From contig NC_079491.1 in NCBI RefSeq assembly GCF_020520425.1, forward strand, positions 3,534,001-3,598,000: DNA of 64,000 bases, written 5' to 3'. The notes under the pieces were generated by a model, which had not been told where the DNA came from, made no database searches, and worked only from the letters and a program-made list of their open reading frames with translations. The position numbers and the translations under genes were made by a program. The number at the start of each line of letters is the position of its first letter. Position 1 is the stretch's first letter. The DNA is from Spinacia oleracea. Taxonomy: Eukaryota > Streptophyta > Magnoliopsida > Caryophyllales > Amaranthaceae. This document shows positions 12,574 to 22,355 of the stretch, in pieces.

Positions 12574-12974
12574 GAAGAATGAAAAAAATATTTGATTGCA
12601 TAGTGTCGACTTTTACCTATTAATTAATCGATAATATTAAAACAAATAAAAATATCCTCCTATAAAGCGCAATTTAGATGGTGTACAAGGGTGTAATGTA
12701 TCTTTAGTAACTGGTCGATCTAGTTGTGCATAGGAAGAGACATAACTCAATTTACAAGATCAGAAGAGATTACACCTTAATTAAAACCAATCACATGGTA
12801 ATAAAGGGAGTAATCTGTTAGCCTGATAAAGTGAAGGTCTCTCTTTACATATGGCCATTTTATGTATACACGATCTTTTACATAGTTAACGGGTGATGAC
12901 GGATTACCTATATTGTTTTATTAGACCCTTAACAATACTAGCTAGCTACCTTTGTTCCTTGAATATACAGAATT
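12574..12974. other. Intergenic stretch, nothing recognised
   Basis: AT-rich DNA between the CACTA element and the next MITE. No supported gene or repeat border. Confidence 0.5.
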
Positions 12975-13250
12975 TGTTTGGTTGATCGTAGGAAGTAGAA
13001 TTTTCTAAGAAGAAGGTTTTCCGATGTATAAGCATTTCCTGGAAGTAGGTGATATTGTTTGATTAAACATGAGAAATAAATTCCCACGAGAAGTTCCACT
13101 TACATGGGGAATCTAGGTAAGCAACTTTCTCCATTTTGTAAAAAGTGAAATTCCTAGGAAGTGTGACTTCTCATGTTTTTGTCACCAAACAATTCTACAA
13201 TCTTCCAGTAGAAAGTCATACTTCTCATGGTATTTCATGTCAACCAAACA
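12975..13250 (-). mobile_element. MITE with TGTTTGGTTGA ends (copy 1)
   Basis: Inverted ends TGTTTGGTTGA and TCAACCAAACA. Read on the minus strand it aligns along its length with the plus-strand copy at 20642-21200, so this is a dispersed family. Superfamily not determined. Confidence 0.7.
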
Positions 13251-13339
13251 TCACCACAATATCCATATGCATTACATGTGGATTCACCAATATATACGTT
13301 TGACCATTAACATCTATTACTATACGGTCTATACCTTGG

Positions 13340-13605
13340 AAATTACATAACATCATCACCGACATCAAGGCTCCTCTTCATCACTTCGACCACTGGGAAA
13401 TCAAACATATTTACAGAGAAGCAAACAAAACAGCAGATTGAAAAGCATACGTAGGATACTTAGTTAGCAATAGTGTGCTTATTATTCCTTGTAATAGTCC
13501 GCAGTTACTTTCTATTATTCGTGATGAGTACTTAGGAGTATCCCTCAAGTAGAGGGGTTCCTAATGTGTATTTTTCTTACCTTTCGAAAAAGAAAAAGTA
13601 AAAAT
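13340..13605 (+). mobile_element. LINE 3' end (RNase H C terminus and tail)
   Basis: The plus strand encodes HFDHWEIKHIYREANKTAD, the end of the RNase H domain found in plant L1-type LINEs, then a stop, further open sequence and an A-rich tail near 13590-13605. The element is truncated at its 5' end, close to the border of the adjacent MITE. Unlikely to be a host gene, given the tail and the lack of upstream exons. Confidence 0.65.
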
Positions 13606-14180
13606 CTATTACTGAGAAATATGTATAAGTATCATCAATATGAGCCGTTAACTGAGAAATGCACGTACGTTGGCTAATAACTTGATTTTGGCATGGTAGT
13701 GCGTGTCCTAATTCTTGTTTACTAACTACTGTATGAGGAAGTATTTTCTCATCTCAGATATGTTTTTACAAAAACATATCAGATAAAAATAAGTTAAAAA
13801 ATGATACTCATAAGTTTAAAAATGGTGTTTATTTCTCAAATATGGTACTCAAAAATTTCAAAATAATGGTGAAATTACCGCATAACCCTCAGATTTATGT
13901 TTGGAAACACATCTCTGAGATAGGTCTCTCCGTCCTCCTACTGTATACAACACTTAGAGCATGTGTACTGTGATTGAATAGAGCCAAGCTAAGCTAAGGG
14001 GAAGTAGCAACTAGCAAACAAGATAAGAACAACTGAATCATACAGGGGATGTTTCTTGTATAATTTACAGTAATTCATTTCATTTACTTTCTTTCCTAAA
14101 TTGTCTTATTCTTGACTTTGCCAAGTGGGACACGACACTTACAAATTTCAAAACTCTAAGGGAATTCACTAAAAAAAAAC
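13606..14180. other. Intergenic stretch, nothing recognised
   Basis: AT-rich DNA without a supported gene or a clear repeat border. Confidence 0.5.
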
Positions 14181-14522
14181 AGATTCTTATTTACAAGTGG
14201 TGTAAAATAAATATCATACAACAGAGTTAAAATTAATTCAAAATGCTTAAAAGTTATCCTTATATATGTTAAAGTTATTTATTTTTTGCGATAAATTTTT
14301 TTTTTAATAAAAAATATTTCTTCAAAATCACTAATAATGCTTAAATTAATCATTTAACCCTTTAAAATGTTTATCTATCAACTTTATTTTAATAAAATAA
14401 AAGTTAATTAAAAGATATTAAAAGTTATAAAAAAAAGTCGATAAAAGTTACAAAAAACTTGGTAAAAATTATCTTGGTATAAAATAAATTTATTGTACAA
14501 CTTGTGCGGCAACCTTTTGGAA
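14181..14522 (-). repeat. Diverged copy of the 328-bp repeat family
   Basis: On the minus strand it aligns with the twin repeats at 34299-34626 and 35121-35448. It shares the CTTGTGC end, the GTACAATAAATTTAT palindrome, the GGGTTAAATGATTAAT core and the TAAATAAGAAT end. It is clearly more diverged than the twins are from each other. Confidence 0.7.
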
Positions 14523-15787
14523 AAATAATTTAAAAAAACTAAAGGAAAAATAGCATACCATAACTATGCACATAAAATACCTTCCAACAGTATATCAGTG
14601 GGTAGAATTCTATCTTGTTCCCGAATTAACAATGCCTACTAAAATACCAACAATGATAGGGTTTGAGTGAAACTTCTTGGAAATTATGATGGATTTGAAT
14701 TGTGGTATTTTCCTATTGAAGTTTCCTTCTTACTAATTGACATGACATGCAAATTATTTGGTGGGTGAACAATGAACATGATAGTGTGGGGTTGGAGGGT
14801 AGCCTAAGCTAGCTTCAAATCTTCAATCAAAGTGTAACATACTAACATGTGATCATATATTTACAAGTACATAAAATCATCATTTATTCTATTCTATCTT
14901 GATGATTTTCAAGAAATTAAATTGGTAAATAGTTTAACTTAGCTTCAATGTTTTCGAGGTTGTCTACCCGACTTGAAATCATTTTTTTTTTGAAGGAACC
15001 AATTAAAAGAAGATTATATTAATAAATCAGGAGTAGTTACATCCAAAATACTAATCGAAAAGTTATTAACACACAATCTTTGCCCAACCTCCCAAGTAAA
15101 GACTTAAAATCAAATTCTAATCATACATGTAATTGTGTTAAACGTTAAACCCACTTTATAAATAATGAGTTTTTAAAAATGTAGCAACAAAAATGACGTG
15201 CGTCGTTGTAGACTTTATTGTTTAACTAATTTCTCCTTTCCGAAAAAATATTCTTTTCCCATTACATATATACCACTTTTCGATCTATCTTTTCCTTTCA
15301 ACGCCCACCTTCTTTAATCACTATCCTTCCTTCCTATATATCATCCCTTCAGATTTAATAAAAATCTAATGCATACGGAGTGATTAATAATATTCCGTAA
15401 AAAGAATTGATGCCACTTGTACGTATGTATCACCCACATATCAATGGGATAAGTAGGGTGTTAGGGAGAAGTGAAAGGTGTTTGAGGTGATAGAGACATA
15501 GTAGCAAGCAAGGCAATGGAAAATGATATCTTGTGTAAGAAGATGAGGGTGATAGGTCGATGGTGAAGACACATTGTCAATTTAACTTGTATTAGTTTAG
15601 ATTTTGGATACATTAATTAGTTAAAATTGTTGTAAATTGATACATACACAAATCATTAGGTCATATATTTTAATTACTCCCTTCCCCTACAAATAATCGT
15701 TAATCTTTACTCTGTATAACAAAGCGATATTTTTAATGACTACTAACATGCAAAAATAATAGCATGCAAAAGTGCGCAATTTAGAAG
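14523..15787. other. AT-rich intergenic stretch, nothing recognised
   Basis: No supported gene. A T-run followed by GAAGGAACCAATTAAAAG near 14982 might be the tail of an old retroposed element, but no coding part was seen. Confidence 0.5.
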
Positions 15788-16046
15788 GTGGACCATGGTG
15801 CACAGAGAGCATGGTGCACTTTAAGAACACTAGTATATAATTAAAAGAACATCTGGTTACGTGAAAAGAACATGGACAAATATTTTTTATAATTTTAATA
15901 AATAGTGAAATAATATGTTATTTATTATAACAAAAAAGTGAAACATTATATCGCATGTTCTTTTGTCGTAGTGTCATGTTATTTTGTTTATGCACGTGTA
16001 TTCTTTTGGTCCACATGGTGCACCATGCTCAATGTGCACCATGGTA
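15788..16046. mobile_element. Palindromic MITE with ACCATGGTGCAC ends
   Basis: Inverted ends: TGGACCATGGTGCAC on the left and GTGCACCATGGT on the right, each followed inward by a second GCATGGTGCAC/GTGCACCATGC pair. Foldback structure of about 260 bp with an AT-rich centre. No coding capacity. Confidence 0.6.
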
Positions 16047-17791
16047 TATAGTCTAAAGGGGTATTTGGTTAAGAAAGATTTAGAAAAATAAAATACGGAG
16101 TAGATGAATTAGAAGTTTGACTATTTAAAAAAATTATAGGAATGTTTGATTATGAGAGGTTTGGAATGAAAATTTCAATTTTTAAAAAGCTAAATATAAG
16201 AGCTTTTTGTATTAAATGTTCAAAGAAGTGAGTGTAAAATGATAAATTTGTCATAATATTGTCTAAAAGTACAACCCTTGCCAACTTACATAATTTTATA
16301 TCAATGTCTTTAATGGTCATTTTATACGTTAAACAACTACTGTGTAACAGTACGTTAATTACCAATCCATTAAATCAAACAGTTAGTCAACTCAACGTAC
16401 TAATACAAAATCTAACAGCTAGTCAACCCAACTATTACAAACAACTAACAACTAGTCAATTCAATTGATCGATACAAATAACTAACGGTTAATCAATGTA
16501 ATCATTTTCAATTTCCAGTTTTGTGTTTTTCCCAAAAGTAAAAACCAAAATATAAAAACCACAAAAAGTAGTTCCAGCTTTTTATTGTCGATCAATTTAC
16601 AAAATCAACCTGATTACTATAAATATGACCTTCTTTTATTCATAATTCTATATAAATCATATGACTTTCAAATCCAAAAATTTAAAACTGACAGTGATAC
16701 CGAACGAAGCTCTAACTTTATCATACAAAACCCAAATCTAATACAAGAAGCAACCTTGAGATGTTTAGGTAACAAGTTGTTGAAATTGAGAAAGTGATGG
16801 AGATGATGATGATGACCTTGTTTTAAAAGAAATTCATAGGGTTGCATCATTGATATTCTTTAGCTGAATTGCTTAGCTTTCATCGTGAAAAATGCAGAAG
16901 CAAATGCAGAAGAAGGGAAGGGGGGATAATATGCAAAAACTACTTAAGAGTGGGGCCCACCAGAAAATAAGCAAACAGTAAGATAGGTAGCTTCTTCAAA
17001 ATCGATCACGGGTTCCTCTATTTCTAGATTCTCTCATGCAGTCATCTTCTGTCCCTCTCTCTTTCTCTCTCTAAACTATAGGCCACCTACATTATTGGCT
17101 GCTCTTTTTTTTCTCACTCCTTTTTTTTTTTTTTTGTCTTCCACATGTGAAAATCTTCATGTACTAGTACCGTGTAGTTTTACATAGGGTGCTAATCCAG
17201 TTTAGCAGATCATGAACAACTCGTACTCGACTTGGTTAAAGCTCGACTCAAATCTTAGTTAACACGTCTAGCTCAACTTGATAAGTTAGTGAACAACTCG
17301 ATACTACTCTCTCCGTTACAAAATAATATTGTTCGTGTTCTCATTAGATTATTGCTTAACGAATCCACTTTCGCATCAAAAAGTGGAATTATTAAAGTTT
17401 AAGGCACTAAAGTGAAATTATGTCCAACTCTGAGGCATCAAAGTGAAAACTTTCTTTAACCATCTTGTGGCTCGCAAGCAACTTGAACATGACCCCGCCA
17501 CGATCAAACATTGAAACTTGGTCAATGAGTCCACTTGAAAACAACCTAAAGCGCACTCGACTAAAACCCCTGGTTATGCGCACACTTGATATTTTAAAAA
17601 AGATAACTTGAATGTAACGTTCATACTCTCATTAACTTATTAGGAACTTTCGAGTGCAAATAAGCCACACAACGACAACACGAATTACAAACGGGGACTG
17701 AGAATTTGAGTCGACAATCCATTATACACATACTTCGTTTTTAGCCACTAGGTCAAAATCTCATGGGTTCATTAGCTTATTGTTTACCATT
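16047..17791. other. Intergenic stretch without a supported gene
   Basis: Contains CT-rich tracts near 17045-17150 and one Stowaway-like left end (CTCTCTCCGTTACAAAAT, near 17308) without a matching right end. Small open frames here look random. Confidence 0.5.
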
Positions 17792-17905
17792 GGAGTATTG
17801 ACTTAATGGTTAAGTCTAAGTCAATACTAACGATCTATGTACGTTAGGTCTCAAATTCCTCCCACCCCTTTTGTAATTATATTGCTCTTGTTGCTCATTT
17901 GCCCT
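17792..17905 (+). mobile_element. tRNA-derived SINE-like element
   Basis: Box A-like TTGACTTAATGGTTAAG and box B-like AGGTCTCAAATTCC, arranged as in the other SINE-like elements in this window. Ends approximate. Confidence 0.45.
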
Positions 17906-17947
17906 AAAACAGTTACACTCTCATTAGTTATTTTCTTATAGCCAAGA

Positions 17948-18645
17948 ATTACAATTAGAGATGACAGCAAGTCCAAGACCCTGACTTGACCCTTTTAACC
18001 CTAACTTAATGTTAGTTTTCGGCCTTAACTTTTTAGACCATATAGAGTATAAGTATATGAAGTATTGGGTGTAGTAGAGTAAGGGTCCAACTTTTTTCAG
18101 ACCCTGACCCTACACATGGACCCTTAAGACCTATATCCTGCCAAACCCTAAACTAGCTCCACTCAAATTTTATTAAAAAAAAGAGCTAAAAACCCTAAAG
18201 CAATTCACAAAATCACATCTACGTCTCTAAAGACAGCTGAAATCACCACTATACTAGTTAAAGAAACCTCTAACATTGATGTGTAGAGGGACTTAAATTT
18301 TTTTTGTTTGCGAGCTTAGTACGTTATATTGTAATTTGTTTAAGGAAAGACAATGATTGTTTTTAGAGATTAGGTATTTATGTATTTAAAATGTCCTTAG
18401 TCTTGTATTATTTTTACGTATTACATATAATTATATTATAAAAGTTATAAAAAAAAATAGGCATTATGGATCCCGTCTCATCACCTAGACCCTATTCATA
18501 CCCTACCAACCTCATAGGGTTCGGGTAAGGATGTTGTAACTTAGATCCTGTAGGGTAAGGATAAAGTGACATAAGTAAAAAATTAGGGTCCGACTCCAGA
18601 TATTGCTAGGTTCTATCCATTGTCATCCATCCCCGATGACAAGTA
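17948..18645. repeat. Decayed hAT-like element rich in GACCC/GGGTC
   Basis: Begins near GAGATGACAGCAAG and ends near CCATTGTCATCCATCCCC, which are imperfect inverted ends. The interior has ACCCTGACCC and TAGGGTAAGGAT motifs like other hAT-type MITEs. No target duplication identified. Confidence 0.4.
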
Positions 18646-19245
18646 CTTCCATCCGAATCCAAAAATTTACAAAATCCAAGTATGAATAGTAAATGTGATA
18701 AGCCCAACCCAACATTTTTTTCAAAGATTAGGTTGTTCAAATCCGGGTTCATGTGTTACATATAATGGGCTTATTTGGGTGACACAAGATAATTCTTTTT
18801 TGGATCTGGTCAATTTGATGGGCCGGTCCAATAATTATTGAAGTTAGGCTGTTAGCCTGTTAACTTGTTAAGCTATTAGGATCAGCAATACCAACAACTT
18901 CAGCAAATCCACCAGTAGTTTCAAAAGCTCTTCATTGATTGCTATTATATTATGTGCTCCGTACTTCGTAGTAGTTTTTCTTGTTGGTAAAGTTATAGAA
19001 TAATTCCTCCGTTTCAAAATAACGGGGACACTTTCATTTTCACGTTTGCTAATGTAAATGTTTGGACATTAATATCTCTAAATTTATATTTGTAAAAATG
19101 ATAAAAAGTGGATTTTCCAAAAGTATGTATATCGAGACAAATCAAACAATATCTCACACGACTATATTTTCCTTACCCATAGATTACAAATAAGAGTCAA
19201 ATTGAAATTTGTGAATAGTGTTAAAAGTTAAAATATCCCTATTAT

Positions 19246-19690
19246 TAGGGGTGTTCATCGGTCCAAACCCGGACCGGACCGGAGGTCGGAATTATGATAA
19301 TTCAAGACCCGAAAACCGAAACGATGTGGACCGGTTGTAGACCTATTTATATATATTATAAAAATTATGATAAAAAGAAAAAAATATATATAAAAAACGA
19401 TTTGTTTGAGGCCATTCTTAGAAGCTAAAATAAAATATATCACAATATATTAATACTTACAATATATTAAAGGAGAGAATTAAATTTTTAAATAGGTTAT
19501 ATTAAGTATTTTATAGGAAAAATCGGTTCAGTTCAAAATCGGGTTTGGACTGGACCGGACCGGACAGGACCGAACCGAACCGAACCGAACCGAACCGAAC
19601 TGAAGAGCGAAATTTGATATTACTCGACCCGAAGGTTGGACCGATTGCTTTTGGTCCAGTCCGGTCCGGACCAATTTTTGTACACCCCTA
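19246..19690. mobile_element. hAT-like MITE with TAGGGGTGT ends
   Basis: Ends TAGGGGTGTTCA and TGTACACCCCTA are imperfect inverted repeats of a form common in plant hAT MITEs. The interior is made of CCGGACC/GGTCCGG blocks and a run of CCGAA pentamers (19569-19601). A clear 8-bp target duplication was not seen. Confidence 0.65.
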
Positions 19691-19897
19691 ACATATCTCC
19701 ATCTTAACTACCCGTACTAGTGTACTGTACTGCAAATATACATTGCATTGAACACCTAAATTGTGAAATAAAAGTAACATTTTTACCACAACATGAAACC
19801 TTATTGATACCATCCTGAACAAATTTAGGTAGTACATGAACCAACTCAGCCGTCTTCCAAGGAACTGAGCAAAAAATTTGAACTGAATTGATAATAA

Positions 19898-19986
19898 TAG
19901 AGGATACTAAGGGTATACTCGTAATTGTGCTACTGTATGATATTAGTAGTATAATTACGAGTATACCCTTAATATCCTCTATTAGA
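19898..19986. mobile_element. Short foldback element (copy 1)
   Basis: Arms of about 32 bp sharing AATAGAGGATA and AAGGGTATACTCGTAATT flank a short centre, so almost the whole element folds into one hairpin. A second copy with the same arms lies at 22139-22312. No coding capacity. Confidence 0.75.
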
Positions 19987-20641
19987 TAACAAGTAACTAA
20001 CTACGGAGTAGTATGTTATCATATATTCTCGATAAACATGTTACAAATACCCGAATCTAAAGCATGTTTTTTCTTCAATTCTATACGTAGTGCAAGATAA
20101 ATGTTGAATTCTGATTCCCATTGAGGAGGACGTTGTAGGAATGTAGGTGCTTGTTCCATCAGTCCTGAAGCTTTCTTTACCAAACAACCTTCATCTAGGA
20201 ATTTTTGTAAAGCTAGGGTCTCCTAGTAGTTCCTACTTCCTAGAGGGATGCACTTAGCATGGTGTGACTTTGAATTTCAAACACACAAGGAATGAAGGAC
20301 GCAATGCACAACCAACACAACGGACAACTGCTAAATTCAGAGAATATGAAATGGGTCTGAACAACTCAATAAGAAAGATAAAAATCCGTTCCACTTATAA
20401 GCCTAACGGATGTTCTACTCTAAAACTAATTGCCATTAATAGGGATTAGTATTTCTCTCTTTTTTTGTCCAATATGAGACAACTCTCAACAAAAATAAAA
20501 AATCAGAAACTCTTGTGCCATTGTTCAAGTTTTTGACTAAGTGAACAGTAAAAAACACTCATATTTCTTACATAAACGTGAAAAAACATCCTAAAATCAA
20601 TCGGTAATAGGTGAAGACGTGGAATAGCCCACCTAGATGAT

Positions 20642-21200
20642 GTTTGGTTGACATGAAAATGACTTCCTGGGAAGTGAAAGATTGTAGGACTGTCTAGTTG
20701 ACAAAAACATAAATAATGAAGTCACACTTTCACACACAGGCTCCCGTGACTTCTTCCAAAGAAGAGAAGAACTCTTGGAGGCGGATTACGTGGCAAAGAA
20801 GACCAAGGCCTGGTTGAGTCTGTTGGATCAAGGCGTTGAACTTTCTCCCCCCCCCCCAGTTTAGCTAATGATATCTCTAGTGACAATGAAACTTACTTTT
20901 TGGGAGCATGCTTGCTTCGTAATTATGCCATAAGTGGCTGTATTTTTGCCTCCGTAAGGAGTGGGGCGATATGAACAAAACATTACAACCTTTTGATGTT
21001 TATATTTAAATGAAGTGACTAGTTTTTAACCCAAAAAAAAAAAGTCACACTTTCTACAAAATGAACGAACTTGTTTAACCTAAATTCCCTAGATATGGAA
21101 CTTTCCATGGGAAGTAAGTTTAACCAAACAATATCACCCACTTATTAGGAAATGCTTATACATAGCAAAAGACCCTTCCTAACAAGTTCTACTTTCCCAA
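20642..21200 (+). mobile_element. MITE with TGTTTGGTTGA end (copy 2), split by a LINE
   Basis: Starts GATGTTTGGTTGACATGAAA and aligns with the reverse complement of 12975-13250, including AACCAAACAATATCACC and AGGAAATGCTTATACAT. Its middle is interrupted by the LINE end at 20732-21041. The right terminus is decayed. Confidence 0.7.
20732..21041 (+). mobile_element. 5'-truncated LINE inserted into a MITE
   Basis: Flanked by a perfect 13-bp target-site duplication AAGTCACACTTTC (20719-20731 and 21042-21054). It encodes ELLEADYVAKKTKAWLSLL, the C-terminal RNase H region of plant LINEs, and then, beyond a C-run in another frame, SLANDISSDNETYF. It ends in an A-tail (about 21033-21041). A dead-on-arrival insertion, younger than the MITE it splits. 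Confidence 0.85.
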
Positions 21201-22138
21201 GTTCTGCTAGGGGTTATATTACCAGTTAGTTTACCACTAAGTCAGTGACACTGACTAGATAATTAAACCATTGATTCAGATTTTAATTCAGAATGTTAAC
21301 AGTGCTTATTGTTGTGTTAGCTGCAAACATAGATATAAAGTACTGTAGTAACAAAACTAAACTATTTTGGTTCTCAAATCTAAACTAGTACAAAAGAGGA
21401 AAAAGGGTGTGGTTGGCTCGACAGGTTGGTAGGTTGGGCGGTTGACAGCGGCAGAGGGTGGTGGTTTAGAGTGGTTGTAGGTGGTGGAGGAAGGTGTTAG
21501 AAGTCTAATGAGGGTGGAGACAAGGTGGTACTTCCAATATACAAGGCGGTGGAATAAACATGATCCCCAGATGATAAGCTTTTTTCTGATAGCTGAACCA
21601 TGAACAGCTGAAAAAACTTGCAGAAAAAAATACTGTCAGCTGATAGAAGTTTTCAGACAACAATTAAACTACCATGTTTCTCAATCATGTTGATTTGTAG
21701 GGCAGCAAACTCTTTTCTTTTCGATTCGAACTTCAGATCATTTCCAATCAATCTACACATGTTGATACAAACAAACCAAAACCAATATTATTCGAGAATT
21801 TCATGTAATTTTGCGAAAAAACAGTAGTAATATTAATCAGTGTAAGAAATTGGAGTAACAACCTTTTGCACAATTTTTTGGTGCAAAAAAACTTCAACTT
21901 TGCCTGCATTCCTACAATAATGTAAACACAATTGGAAAAAAAGGAACATTTGAGTTTGACAACAAAAGGACTTCAATTAATCAGCAATGACTTGAAATAA
22001 AATAAAGCAGTTTAAATCTTCCTCATAAAACAGTCAACTTTGGCTGGTTTCTTGACTTTCTTGATCTCCTCCCTATTTCTGTGAATGAAACAAACACATT
22101 AAGCTACAAAAAAACATTGCAAGTTTTGTTAATGAAAC
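21201..22138. other. HSF 3' flank, no supported gene
   Basis: Holds a short coding-like stretch on the minus strand (about 22080-22014: EEIKKVKKPAKVDCFMRK, then a stop) preceded by an acceptor-like TTTCACAG. It could be a spliced 3' UTR or alternative last exon of the HSF gene, or chance. Nothing else recognised. Confidence 0.35.
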
Positions 22139-22312
22139 CAATAGAAGATACTAAGGGTATACTAGTAATTGTACTAGTGTACAATGTTATTATATATTAT
22201 GAGTCTCAGGCACCCATATTAGGGTAAGCATATGGGTACCTGAGACTCGTATATATAATAATATCGTACACTGGTACAATGACGAGTATACCCTTAATAT
22301 CCTCTATTAGAA
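22139..22312. mobile_element. Short foldback element (copy 2) with nested palindrome
   Basis: Outer arms AAGATACTAAGGGTATAC and GTATACCCTTAATATCCTCT match those of 19898-19986. The centre holds a second inverted pair, GAGTCTCAGGCACCCATA and TATGGGTACCTGAGACTC, so the whole 174 bp can fold. It lies 44 bp beyond the HSF stop codon and so probably within its 3' UTR. Confidence 0.75.
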
Positions 22313-22355
22313 ATGACCATCAAATACTCGAAATCCTACCATGGAAATGAACCTT

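Noticed and set aside
16828-16850. A GGTTGCATCATTGATATTC stretch resembling the miR172 star strand
   Set aside because: Several mismatches to known miR172 sequences and no complementary arm nearby to form a precursor hairpin.
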